The notes under the pieces: generated by a model
Database searches by the model: none
What the model saw: the letters and a program-made list of their open reading frames with translations, nothing else
Told to the model about the DNA's origin: nothing
Shown here: positions 46,081 to 56,400 of the stretch, piece after piece
Numbering within the stretch: position 1 is the first letter of the stretch
Layout: each line of letters begins with the position of its first letter
DNA from: Pelagibius sp964472095
Lineage (GTDB): Bacteria > Pseudomonadota > Alphaproteobacteria > Kiloniellales > Kiloniellaceae
Direction: 5' to 3'
DNA: 64,000 nucleotides
Assembly: GCA_964472095.1 (NCBI GenBank)
Contig: CAYYIV010000019.1
Location: forward strand, 26,265-90,264
Translations under genes and position numbers: made by a program

Positions 46081-46249
46081 AATCCCTGAATCGGTATAGT
46101 TCCCGCAGCCTGTAGCAGGTCCAGCGACCGGCGACCATAGCTTCTGCTTTCGCCAGGGGCAAGCTGTCGACGCTGCCGTCCCCCCCTTGCGGGCTACCCA
46201 CCGGTCACATTACCCTCGGGCACCATCACAGAAGGGGACGGAGATCGCG

Positions 46250-48235
46250 GTGACCCAGCACGCTTGCAAGCGCGTTTCGGTCTTTCTTGTCATCCTTGTT
46301 CTCATTTTGGCTACATCCATGCTCGTTCGGGCTGGGCGGGCCGCGGATACGCTGACCGACGCGGATCGTCGGCTTTACACCTCGGCATTGACGCTTTTTG
46401 AGGACGGCTACTTTGACCTTGGCATTTCCCGCGCAAGGCAGGGCTCGCACCCGCTAGGCAACAAGATCGTCGACTGGCTCGACTACGGTCGTCGAAATTC
46501 AGGCCGTAGTTTCAATGAGATATCAGCGTTCATTCAGGCAAACCCGGATTGGCCGGGCCTCTTCGGCCTTTACCGCAATGCAGAACTGCTGCTTCCCGCA
46601 ACCTTCTCGCCGACCGAGATCCTGACATGGTTCGGCGACCGCCCGCCGATCACCGGGAAAGGAGCCCTGCGCAACGTCGCGGCCCTGTGGGACAGTGGTC
46701 AGCAGGATCGGGCCCGCAGCACCGCCCGGCAGCTCTGGGTTGACGCTGATTTCGAACCAGACGAAGAGGGCCTGTTCCACACGCGATTCAAGGTGCTGCT
46801 TTCCCCCGCCGACGAAGTCGCCCGACTGCAACGGTTGCTGTGGGACCGGAAAGCCGCCGCCGCCCAGCGCCAGATCCAGCGGGTACCGGCCGATCATGCT
46901 GCGCTCGCCAGGGCGCGCCTCGCGTTGATCGACAATCGGCCCGGCGTGGATGCCCTGATCGAGCGTGTTCCCTCTGGGCTGCGCAACGACCCCGGCCTGA
47001 TCTACGAACGCGCTGTTTGGCGCCAGCGCCGCGGCCGCCACGAAGGTGTCGTCGAGCTCCTCGATATCCTTCCGCCACAAATGCCCCAGGACACCGCATG
47101 GTGGCGCCTGCGCAATTGGGTCGTCTGGCGCGCTCTGGACCGCAATGACTACGCCCTGGCCTATCGAATGAGCGCGCAGCATGGGCACGTCGACGGCGTT
47201 CCCTTTGCCGATGGCGAGTGGCAGGCCGGCTGGGTAGCGCTCAAGTATCTCGGCCAGCCGGAGGTCGCTTACGGGCATTTCGCGCGGCTGCACGACGGCG
47301 TCACCTCAGAGATCAGCAAGTCGCGCGGTGCCTTCTGGGCCGGGGAGGCAGCCAGTGAGCTCGGTCGTGCGGAAGAGGCCCGACGCTGGTATGAATCCGC
47401 CGCAGCTTACCCGGCGACCTTCTATGGGCAGCTGGCCGGCCAACGCATGGGCAAGGAGCGGGAGCCACCGGCGGTGGCACTCCTGGTCTTGCCTGAGGCC
47501 AAGCGAGCCGCTTTCGAGGCCAAGGAGACCGTTCAGGCAGTGCGCCTGCTGGGCCAGCTCGAGCAGTCCCGCCTGCAGGATCTCTTCATTGCCAGGCTAC
47601 GCCACGACGCAAAGGATCTGGCCGACTATCGCCTGATCGTAGAGCTCGCGAACGAGCAGGACCGTCATGACCTGGCTCTGCGGACTGCCAAGTCGGCTCG
47701 GCGCGATGGCCATGATCTGCATCCCCTCCTCTACCCGCGACGCAGTCTGCCGATCGGCCCGGCTCCGGAATCAGCCTTGGTGCTGGCGGTGATGCGGCAG
47801 GAGAGTGAATTCTATCCGAAGGCACGCAGTCCTGTCGGCGCCCTCGGCCTCATGCAGCTCATGCCCGCGACCGCCCGCCAAACGGCCCAGCGGATGGGTT
47901 TGCCGTTCAGCAGGGACCGCCTGACCGACGATCCGGACTACAACGTCAGGCTTGGCCAAGCTTACCTCAACGAGCTTCTCGAACAATTCGACGGCTCCTA
48001 CATCCTTGCGCTGGCCGCCTACAACGCCGGACCGACCCGGGCGAGAAACTGGATTGGCCTTTTCGGCGACCCGCGCAACCCCGCAGTCGATCCGATCAAC
48101 TGGATCGAGCGCATCCCCTTCAGCGAGACCCGCAACTATGTTCAGCGCATCCTTGAGAGCCTTGTCGTCTACCGCGACGGGAGTCCGAAGGAGGAAACAC
48201 GCTGGGCCCTGTATCTCCCTCCGGCGGGCACCTGA
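46250..48235 (+). CDS. slt: soluble lytic murein transglycosylase
   Basis: The ~661-residue periplasmic lytic transglycosylase starts at GTG 46250, behind GGGGACGGAG, just before the signal peptide (FLVILVLILATSMLVRAGRA). A long helical superhelix (about 60-480) precedes the SLT catalytic domain, with the acid in RQESEFYPKARSPVGALGLM and the later AAYNAGPTRARNW. It cleaves the glycan strand with 1,6-anhydro product formation. It is transcribed away from dapA. Confidence 0.92.
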   Translation: MTQHACKRVSVFLVILVLILATSMLVRAGRAADTLTDADRRLYTSALTLFEDGYFDLGISRARQGSHPLGNKIVDWLDYGRRNSGRSFNEISAFIQANPDWPGLFGLYRNAELLLPATFSPTEILTWFGDRPPITGKGALRNVAALWDSGQQDRARSTARQLWVDADFEPDEEGLFHTRFKVLLSPADEVARLQRLLWDRKAAAAQRQIQRVPADHAALARARLALIDNRPGVDALIERVPSGLRNDPGLIYERAVWRQRRGRHEGVVELLDILPPQMPQDTAWWRLRNWVVWRALDRNDYALAYRMSAQHGHVDGVPFADGEWQAGWVALKYLGQPEVAYGHFARLHDGVTSEISKSRGAFWAGEAASELGRAEEARRWYESAAAYPATFYGQLAGQRMGKEREPPAVALLVLPEAKRAAFEAKETVQAVRLLGQLEQSRLQDLFIARLRHDAKDLADYRLIVELANEQDRHDLALRTAKSARRDGHDLHPLLYPRRSLPIGPAPESALVLAVMRQESEFYPKARSPVGALGLMQLMPATARQTAQRMGLPFSRDRLTDDPDYNVRLGQAYLNELLEQFDGSYILALAAYNAGPTRARNWIGLFGDPRNPAVDPINWIERIPFSETRNYVQRILESLVVYRDGSPKEETRWALYLPPAGT

Positions 48236-48298
48236 AGGCAACCAGGGCGCCATACGCCAGGCAGATTGAAGAATCCGACCGGACAAGGAACCAAGACA

Positions 48299-49000
48299 AT
48301 GGCAGACGGCCGGCCCGCAGATTTTGCCCAGGTGAAAGCCTGCGTCTTCGATGCCTATGGCACGCTCTTCGATGTTCATTCTGCTGTGCGCCGGGGCGGG
48401 CAAGCCCTCGGCGATAAATCTGGCGCTGTCTCTGAACTCTGGCGCCAGAAGCAGCTCGAATACACCTGGCTGCGCAGCCTCATGGGAATTCACGCTGACT
48501 TCTGGCAGGTCACCTCCGACAGCCTTGCGTTCGCGCTTTCTGCCTCCAGTGTCGAGGACGCGGCTCTGCATGAGAGCCTGATGGATCTCTATCTCTCTCT
48601 CGATGCCTATAAAGAAGTCGACGCGACCTTGCGGAGCCTGAAGACTGCCGGACTGGCAACGGCGATCCTGTCCAACGGGAGCCCGAGAATGCTCGAAGCT
48701 GCGGTCCGCTCTGCCCGCCTGCAGGACCACCTGGACGCCCTGCTGTCGGTCGAAGACGTCGGCATCTACAAGCCTGACCCACGTGTCTATCAACTGGCCG
48801 TGGAGCGCCTCGGCGTCAGTCGCGACGATATCTGCTTCCTGTCCAGCAACTGCTGGGATGCGAAAGGCGCTGCGCACTTCGGCTTTAAGGTCGCGTGGAT
48901 CAACCGGTTTCACCGCCAGCCCGATCGAGTTCCTGGCGACTTTGTCACCGTCATCCATCGGTTGGATGAACTCCCGCCGTTGCTCGGCATCGCTGGTTGA
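48299..49000 (+). CDS. haloacid dehalogenase, type II
   Basis: The 233-residue HAD hydrolase resembles L-2-haloacid dehalogenases. It shows motif I VFDAYGTLFD with the nucleophile aspartate, motif II LSNGSP, the lysine in YKPDPRVYQLA, and SSNCWDAKGAAHFGFKVAWINR, which is the type-II dehalogenase form of motif IV. ATG at 48299 follows AAGGAAC; the upstream TTG at 48266 is less likely. It converts 2-haloacids to hydroxyacids if true to family. A general phosphatase is the alternative. Confidence 0.88.
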   Translation: MADGRPADFAQVKACVFDAYGTLFDVHSAVRRGGQALGDKSGAVSELWRQKQLEYTWLRSLMGIHADFWQVTSDSLAFALSASSVEDAALHESLMDLYLSLDAYKEVDATLRSLKTAGLATAILSNGSPRMLEAAVRSARLQDHLDALLSVEDVGIYKPDPRVYQLAVERLGVSRDDICFLSSNCWDAKGAAHFGFKVAWINRFHRQPDRVPGDFVTVIHRLDELPPLLGIAG

Positions 49001-49077
49001 GCGCAACGACCGGCGCTTGGCTTGGCAGCGTGCAACAGCCTATAAATGCCCAACACCCTCACCGGACTTGAAACCCC

Positions 49078-50088
49078 ATGCTGCATCAGACTGATATTGC
49101 CTCGACGGCATCCCTGCCGACCATTGACGACCTGCAGGCGGCCGCCAAGCGGCTCGAAGGCCTCGCCGTCATCACCCCTCTCCTGGAGTCACCGGCGCTG
49201 AACGAGCGGGTTGGCGGCCGGGTGCTGCTGAAGGCAGAGACGCTGCAGCGAACCGGATCGTTCAAGTTCCGCGGCGCTTACAACCGGATCTGCCTGATCT
49301 CCGAAGAGGAAAGAGCCGGTGGCGTCGTCGCCTTTTCCTCCGGCAACCACGCTCAGGGCGTTGCCGCCGCCGCGGCGCTGCTCGGGCTACCGGCTGTTAT
49401 CGTGATGCCGTCGGACGCGCCGGCCATCAAGGTCGCGAATACGAGAGGCTACGGAGCCGAGGTCGTCTTTTATGACCGTTTTACCGAATCTCGCGAGGCC
49501 ATCGGTGCCGAAATCGCATCGCATCGCAATGCGACCCTGGTGCGGCCCTACGACGATGCTGGGGTCATTGCTGGACAGGGGACCTGCGGCCTGGAGGTCA
49601 TCGCCCAGGCGAAGGCGAGGCAGCTCACGCTCGACGAGATGCTGGTCTGCTGCGGTGGCGGTGGTCTGACGGCCGGCTGCGCCCTGGCATTCGAGACGCT
49701 TTCGCCTCAGACGGACGTCTTTACCGTGGAGCCGGACGGCTACGACGATACCAGGATCTCTCTCGCAGCCGGTCGGCCGCTGCCGCACGGCAAAGCGCCG
49801 GCCTCGATTTGCGATGCCCTGCTTTCCCCGCAACCCGGGGACCTTACCTTCGCGCTGAACCGGACGCGCGTCAGCGGCGGCCTCAGCGTCACCGATGCGG
49901 AAGTGAAGGCGGCAATGCGCTACGCATTCCGCACCCTGAAGCTCGTGGTAGAGCCAGGCGGCGCCGTTTGCTTGGCCGCAATCCTTGCAGGCAAGACGAA
50001 TGCCGCCGGCCGGGTGACAGGTCTCACCCTTTCCGGCGGCAACGTGGATGCTGAACTTTACCGCGCCGTCCTGGCTGAGGAAGACTAA
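49078..50088 (+). CDS. threonine/serine dehydratase-like PLP enzyme
   Basis: This 336-residue fold-type II PLP enzyme has the lysine in RTGSFKFRGAYN, FSSGNHAQGVA, and a glycine loop CCGGGGLTAGC. No ACT domain is present, unlike the 408-residue paralogue at 15834, so it fits catabolic threonine/serine dehydratases or serine racemase-like enzymes. It lies 77 bp after the haloacid dehalogenase and ends 9 bp from the convergent bactofilin gene. Confidence 0.88.
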   Translation: MLHQTDIASTASLPTIDDLQAAAKRLEGLAVITPLLESPALNERVGGRVLLKAETLQRTGSFKFRGAYNRICLISEEERAGGVVAFSSGNHAQGVAAAAALLGLPAVIVMPSDAPAIKVANTRGYGAEVVFYDRFTESREAIGAEIASHRNATLVRPYDDAGVIAGQGTCGLEVIAQAKARQLTLDEMLVCCGGGGLTAGCALAFETLSPQTDVFTVEPDGYDDTRISLAAGRPLPHGKAPASICDALLSPQPGDLTFALNRTRVSGGLSVTDAEVKAAMRYAFRTLKLVVEPGGAVCLAAILAGKTNAAGRVTGLTLSGGNVDAELYRAVLAEED

Positions 50089-50097
50089 GCGCCTTCC

Positions 50098-50607
50098 TCA
50101 GCTCGCCAGCGGCTTCGCTGCGGTAGAAGCGGTCGACCCGCTGGCAGAAGAACTGGGACTGCTCGACGAAGTCGACGTGCTGGGGCTGGACACGCTGGAC
50201 GTGCGTCCCACGCCTTCCAGGCGCTTGATGTTGCCCTCGATGAAAGCACCGGCTTCGATTGCCAGGCTGTCATGGATGATGTCGCCGATGACCCGGGCCG
50301 TCTTCGCCATCACCACCGACTTGGCCTTCACAGCACCGTCGATCGTACCGCAGATGCGGACGCTCTCGCAGCTGATGTGACCCTTCACATGGGCGCCTTC
50401 ACCCACAGTCAGAGTGGCGCTGTCGATATCGCCTTCGATGTGGCCATCTACCTGGATGTCCCCATCGCTCTTCAGGTTGCCGGTGACGCGCAGATCGGCA
50501 CTGATGATCGAAGGAACACCGCTTTGCGAGCTACCGCGCTTTAGCTCCGAAGAAGTCGAAGTAAGCGGCTCAGAGGTGCTGGAGCTGTCTTTAGTCTTTG
50601 AAAACAT
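50098..50607 (-). CDS. bactofilin (polymer-forming cytoskeletal protein)
   Basis: The 169-residue bactofilin has a central beta-helix (about 35-130), with repeats such as DLRVTGNLKSDGDIQVDGHI, EGDIDSATLTVGEGAHVKG and a glycine/hydrophobic rhythm. The tails are low-complexity and rich in serine. It polymerises at the membrane to localise cell-wall enzymes. Its first 17 bp overlap the end of the M23 peptidase gene, a pairing seen for BacA-LmdC type morphogenesis modules. Confidence 0.92.
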   Translation of the reverse strand: MFSKTKDSSSTSEPLTSTSSELKRGSSQSGVPSIISADLRVTGNLKSDGDIQVDGHIEGDIDSATLTVGEGAHVKGHISCESVRICGTIDGAVKAKSVVMAKTARVIGDIIHDSLAIEAGAFIEGNIKRLEGVGRTSSVSSPSTSTSSSSPSSSASGSTASTAAKPLAS

Positions 50608-52195
50608 GCTTACCTGCCGTGAGGAACTTCTGGGGGTTTAACGGAACGCCCTTGTAGCGCACTTCATAATGCAGATGCGGACCGGTACTGCGGCCGGATG
50701 AACCAACAAGCCCGATCTTCTCGCGATTAGCTACCGTCTGCCCTGTTTTGACAAGAATCTTTTTGAGGTGCGCATAGCGCGTCCGGATGCCGTGACCATG
50801 GTCGATCTCGATCAGGCGGCCGAAGGGCCCGCTCCACCCGGCATAGGTCACCTTGCCAGGCGCCGTGGCAAAAATTGGCGTTTCCATGGCAGCCCGGAAA
50901 TCGAGCCCACGGTGCACTGCCTTACGGCCGTTGAGGGGGTCCGTCCTGGTGCCGAACCCGCTGCTGAGCTGGTACTGCTCAAGGGGCACACTCAGCGGCA
51001 GCGTGCGCATGACGCGCTGCAGCGCGGACCAGCGGCTGAGCCTCAGGTCGAGGAGCGACAGGGCGATTTCGAGCTCGGCATCGCCGTCGAAGTCGCCGGT
51101 ATAGTCGCCGGCGACGAAAGGACCGCCCTGCGACGTCCCCACGTCGCCGATCGAAGCCAGCAGCTCATTTAGCTTGAGCCCCGTCATGGCGACGGTGCGC
51201 TCGATCGTATCCACGCTCAGCTCGGTGCGCTCACGCAGCCGCTGCACGATGTTGTGCTGCGCACTACGCATATCTACCATCCGTTGTCGGAGCTCGGCCA
51301 CCTCGGTACGCAGATCCTCGCGGTCGGTCTGCAGTCCATCGCCGCGGTGAATCGCGGTATCGAGAGAGCCCTGTAGTCCGGCAATCTGCCGCTGCAGCCC
51401 ATCGCGACGCTCGTCGGCAACCCTCAGCTGATCGCCGAGTCCAGCGATCTCACCCTTCAGATCACTCTCAATCGTTTCCGCGACTGCCAGTTCCTCGCGC
51501 GAGCGGGAGATATCGCCGCGCAATTCTGCTACCGTCAGTTCAAGCTGGCGCTTTTCGTCCGCTACGCGCAGCAGGTCGTCCTCGACCTGCTGCAGGCGAT
51601 CGCCCAGCAGTTCGCGGGCCTGGACCACCCGGTCCTTCTCCGCTTTGGTATCGGAGAGGACGGAACGCATGGATTCAACCTGAGTACGCAGCTCCATGTT
51701 GCGTCCGACAATACCGCGCAGTTCGTCTTCGAAGCGCTGCAGCTTCTCACGAAGGCCACCGCTGGCAACTGTAATCCGACCCTCTTCGAACTGGTTGTTC
51801 TTCAGCCGTTGCTCGATTGCCGCGATATCGGCCTCCGCCTCGGCGCCGCTTTCCAGCATCGACAGCAAAAAGGCCTGATTGCTCTTGAGATTTTGGGTGA
51901 TCTGCGCAAACTGATTATGATACTCGGAGACCTCGCTCAGAAGCTCGAAGTAGGCGAGCTTGTGGCCTTCGATCTCGTGGTTTTTGCCGGAAATGACAAG
52001 TTCCTGGACCACGAAGCCGCCGGTGGACAGCAGCGTCCACCCGATCAGCGCTACTGCGCCAAGAGCAACAGTCTTCTGGGTACGGACAGGCAGGCGAAGG
52101 ACCGTCACACGATCGTTCGCGCGTAGGATCATTTCCCGCGGCACAAATGCCTGATCCAGAAGGTCAGAGACCCTGGCCTTCAAGCCTCTCCACAT
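50591..52195 (-). CDS. M23 family membrane-anchored peptidoglycan peptidase
   Basis: The 534-residue protein starts at ATG 52195 behind GGAGG. It has a basic N-terminus, one TM helix (about 45-68, GAVALIGWTLLSTGGFVV), a long periplasmic coiled coil (about 75-350, regular LQxxVExxL patterns), and a C-terminal LytM/M23 domain with zinc ligands in HRGLDF and HLHYEV plus TRYAHLKKI. It probably cleaves peptide cross-links at sites set by the overlapping bactofilin. A divisome-type EnvC-like adaptor role is less likely, since the zinc residues are intact. Confidence 0.92.
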   Translation of the reverse strand: MWRGLKARVSDLLDQAFVPREMILRANDRVTVLRLPVRTQKTVALGAVALIGWTLLSTGGFVVQELVISGKNHEIEGHKLAYFELLSEVSEYHNQFAQITQNLKSNQAFLLSMLESGAEAEADIAAIEQRLKNNQFEEGRITVASGGLREKLQRFEDELRGIVGRNMELRTQVESMRSVLSDTKAEKDRVVQARELLGDRLQQVEDDLLRVADEKRQLELTVAELRGDISRSREELAVAETIESDLKGEIAGLGDQLRVADERRDGLQRQIAGLQGSLDTAIHRGDGLQTDREDLRTEVAELRQRMVDMRSAQHNIVQRLRERTELSVDTIERTVAMTGLKLNELLASIGDVGTSQGGPFVAGDYTGDFDGDAELEIALSLLDLRLSRWSALQRVMRTLPLSVPLEQYQLSSGFGTRTDPLNGRKAVHRGLDFRAAMETPIFATAPGKVTYAGWSGPFGRLIEIDHGHGIRTRYAHLKKILVKTGQTVANREKIGLVGSSGRSTGPHLHYEVRYKGVPLNPQKFLTAGKHVFKD

Positions 52196-53466
52196 GTCGT
52201 GGCACGTCCTCCGTTTCGCGCGAATGAAGTGTTTGTCGTCGGGAATGGCCCGATCGCCCACGTCATGATCGCGCTAGCAGCGCTCTCGCCCGCTCTATAC
52301 TCAAGCGATGGCGAACAGCGCCGGTCGGTGCCTTGATGAGCTCCCCCAATACCGCTCCCCAAACAGGGAGGGCAGTACAGACTGAGACTGCTTAGTTAAG
52401 CCACCGCTAACCTATCCGCACCGCATTTCTGAAGCAAGTATGAAGGCCGTTTCCTAAGACATCATGAAACCGGGGGGATGAGGTTGCGTCATCGAGCGGC
52501 AAGGGCCTTAACCTCGCGTTAAGTCGGGCTGCCCGCGAAGGCCGGTCGGGCTGAAGACGCAAACCCAGGCTCATCACAGCGCTGTCGCCGCGAATTCTGG
52601 CTTGCCCCGTTGCGAGGCCAAGCAGGCCGCAATCGGCCTCGGACAGCATTCACCCAGAAATGGCGGACAGGGAGGGAGTAACACGATCCGGCAAAATCAA
52701 TAACTTACGTTGACTAACCAGCAGATCTCTCGCCGTTGATCCCCAATGGATTTTTGGTATCTCGGCTAACCGGCCGACAACAACGGGGCGCCGATCTGGA
52801 TGATCTACAAGCTGGCCCAGCAGTTGCGCAACCATGAACGCTCGCCCACTCACCCACCAAGCCGGCCCCAACGAGGGACGTGGTCACGTTTCTGAAACGT
52901 GTGCAAAGGGGCCGACGTGCCTACGTGCTGATAGCTCACGGTCATTGGCATAGAGCAAACGGCTAGCTGGCAGTTTCCTGGCGAAATATCGCTTTTTTAT
53001 GTCGGTGCGTTATCTGGGGGCTTTGCGTGTCCGCGATCCGCGACTGCACTTGTTCCAGGCTTTCCCTTCAGACCTCTTTCCACCACCCGCCGACGCCAGC
53101 AAGGGCGTCGGGCGATGCCGTATCGCACTTCGTAACGCTAGTGCGAAATCCGTTTGCAGCACTGTCCCGCTTTGAGGTGGATGCCACCGGGGCGCGTTTC
53201 CGGCTCAACGGGCAGAACCACCTGCTTTGCCGTCCGACCTGCGCTTTTATGCGTTGGATCGCCTGAGTTCGGCGGGTTTTGTCTGCAGTCGCAACGCCTC
53301 AGGAGTACTTGGCCAGAAACTTAAGATTGCATTTAAGAGAATTTTAATTTTACTCTAAGTTTAACAACGAGTCATGATATAACGCTAAGATTGCGCATCT
53401 CGTAATTGCGAATTTATGACGATATTCGCCTGCGACCATAAACGCATTTGGGTTGGGAGGTATACC
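52196..53466. other. 1.27-kb gene-poor region upstream of the Rhs gene
   Basis: No ORF here has family-like content; small frames at 52407-52649, 52650-52871 (minus) and 53027-53266 (plus) show no recognisable domain and are probably chance. A perfect 17-bp palindrome lies at 52885-52901. The last ~150 bp are AT-rich, unlike the surroundings, with the direct repeat TAAGATTGC at 53322 and 53386. This part probably holds the Rhs promoter. Confidence 0.6.
52885..52901. promoter_or_regulatory. perfect 17-bp palindrome
   Basis: CACGTTTCTGAAACGTG is perfectly symmetrical about its central base, in otherwise gene-free DNA. The length and symmetry suit a dimeric repressor operator, but no regulator gene is adjacent, so function is open. 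Confidence 0.4.
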
Positions 53467-56400
53467 GTGAATAAGCTCGTCCGGCGCTTAGCCAGCGCCC
53501 TTATCGCCAGTTTCTTCGGATGTGTGGGGGTATCGGTTGCGCCGGCGTTGGCGCAGCTGGGCACGCCGCTCGCGATGCCGGCGACAGAGCCGGCGGCACC
53601 CGCACCGGACGGGGCATTCACCCCGAACATGCTGAACATGCAGGCCTTGCCGGTGCCCTATGCCCGCGCTGAGCGACTCCTGGCAGCCAGGCCGCAACCG
53701 CGCACGGCGGCGCCGGTGGTGAGCGGCGGACGGGCGCAGGCCGCGCCGGGTATGGACCGCACGGGCACGGTGCTGACGCAGTCTCTGACGCTCGGATGCA
53801 CCCCGCCGGCGGCGGCGCCCGAGCTGGTCGAGCTGGCGCGCGCCCTCAAGTATGACCCCGACCTCATCTACGAGTATGTTTACAACAACATCCAGACGCT
53901 GCCGCGCTATGGTAGTGTCAAAGGCCCGCTGGGCACACTGATCGACGGGACCGGGGGCCCGTTCGACCAAGCGGAACTGATGTTCGTGCTGCTGCAACAG
54001 TCGTGCTACACGCCGACATACCGGCTCGGCCAAATCCATCTAACCTCGGCGCAATACACGAACTGGCTGGGCACTGATACGGGCTTCTACAGCATTGCAA
54101 ATGTGCTCGGGCAAGGTGGCTTCCCGGCGCAACTCTATGGCACTTACGAGGATGTGGCCGACATCGTGCTCGGCTGGGCGTGGGTTAGGGTAACGATCGA
54201 CGGCACCAACTACGTGTTCGATCCGAGCACCAAGACCTATGACCGGCAGACAGGGATCAGCAACCTGGCCTCAGCAATGGGCTACAGCCAGTCGAGCCTG
54301 ATCAGCGACACCGAGACCGGCGCCATCATCAATCCGACGAACATCAGCGGGCTAAACCGGACGGCGCTGCGGAACAACCTCGCGGATTACGCGAACAACC
54401 TCGTGAGCTACATCCGCTCGAATGATCCAACGGCGACGGCCGGCGATATCATCGGGGGGGCAACCATCGAGCCTCTCACAGTCGGCATGCAGTTGCGACA
54501 GACGAGCCTGCCACACGCTTACGGGACGGTGACCAACCGCGCCAGCCTGCCGAGCCAATACCGAACGACCATGAAGGTGTCGGTGCCGGGAGCGAGCGCG
54601 GTGACGTTCAATTCCTCGGACATTTACGGGCAACGGCTGAGCCTTTTTTTCAACAGCTCGAACCGACCGGTCCTAAGACTCAACGGCGTGGTGAAGAAGA
54701 CAGGATCGGCGGTCAGCCAGGGCGCGGCCGTCGGTATCGGCATCACCGTCACGCACCCCTATGCCAGCACGGCCTACAACCAGACGGGCACGCTCAACGT
54801 GATCTCCGGCGCCGCCGGCAGCAGTTCCCCGGGGCGGTACCTGATCAGCACCGGCTGGGGACCGGTCAACCGAGCGATGATCGAAAAGCACCGCAAGCTC
54901 CTGGCGGAGAACCAGGCGGCCCTGCCCGGCAATCCGGGCGACGAGACCGTGCTGGGCGAGAGCCTGTCAATCATCGGCTACACTTGGCTCGCGGAGCTTG
55001 CGCGCGTCCAAAGCTTGACCGACCAGATCGCCGGGACGGCGACTCTCTATCGGCATGCCGTCGGCATCGTCGGCATGCGGACCGTCGGCTCGTCGGAAGG
55101 TCCGTTCGTCGACCTGCCGATGAACGCCCTGAGCACTGCCCAACGGATCAATCGACCGAGCACCAGCGGCCGGACGCCAACCGAGTCGGCCGCCTTCTTC
55201 ACGAATGCCCGCATCAGCAGTATTCTCGAATCGGGCACGATCGAGCAGACGCAGCCGGGTTCGATCGCAGTCTCGACAGTGAAGCTGTTCGACATCGCCA
55301 GTCAGACGGACACGATCTTCGACATCAATAATAGCGCGGTGAGCGGCAACGACGCGACCTACTACACCAACACAATCCGGCCGCAACTCGCGACCTCCTA
55401 TAGCCCTGGCGACCTGGCCCATATCGACAGCATGGTCAATGATGGGAACCGGGTGATTGCACCACTCAACGGCGCAATGTCAGTCAACTTGTGGACCGGG
55501 ACCGGCTATTTCGTGGTCAGGCAAAACGGAACCGGCCTCGGTGCCGTCATCACCGGTGGCTTAAACGGCGGATATGCAGCAACGAACGTCACCTCCACAC
55601 AAACGACAAAAAACCAGGCGCCACTGACACCAACCACGACCACGACTCCGCCGGGAGGAAGCCAGACCGCTCAAAGCTCGGCGAATAGCGGCGTGTATGC
55701 GATCGGGGCATCGTCCAGCGCAACCGAGGGGCAGGTGGGAAGCTTTGGCGATCCCGTCAATCGCGTCAACGGAAACTACATATATAATCACACCGACCTG
55801 ACAGTCGGCAGCGGCGAGTTCCCCTACGGACTTAGCTTCTCGCGGGTGTACGATTCCGGTCTGCGGCTGCAGTCGCGCTCGCTCGGGCTGGGCTGGACCG
55901 ATGACTTCGCCATCACGGCCCGTGCCGACAGTGACGGATTCACGGGCATGGGCGCTGCTTCGCCGATCGACGGGGCAGCCGCAATTGTGGCAATCTATGT
56001 GGTGCAGGACCTGCTTAACGCCCAGACCAGCAACGCCAAGCCACTCGACCGCATGGTCATCGCCTCCATGGTCGAGCGCTGGCTGATGGACAGCCTCATC
56101 GACAATGTCGTCGTAGTGAGTCAGCCGCAAAGTAGCGAGCGGTTCATCAAGCTCGCCGACGGCAGCTACAACCCGCCGCTGGGGTCGGCAAACTCGCTCA
56201 GCGACAGCGGCGGCACCTACGTCTACACGACCAAGCAGCAGGTCATGCTCAGCTTCGACAGCTCAGGCAACCTCACGAGCTGGCAATACCCGTCCGGCCC
56301 GACGGTGACACTTACCTATAGCGGCGGCAAACTCGCGTCGGTGTCGAACGACATGGGGCGGGCGCTAAACCTCACCTACGCGGGCGACCAGCTTGCCTCA

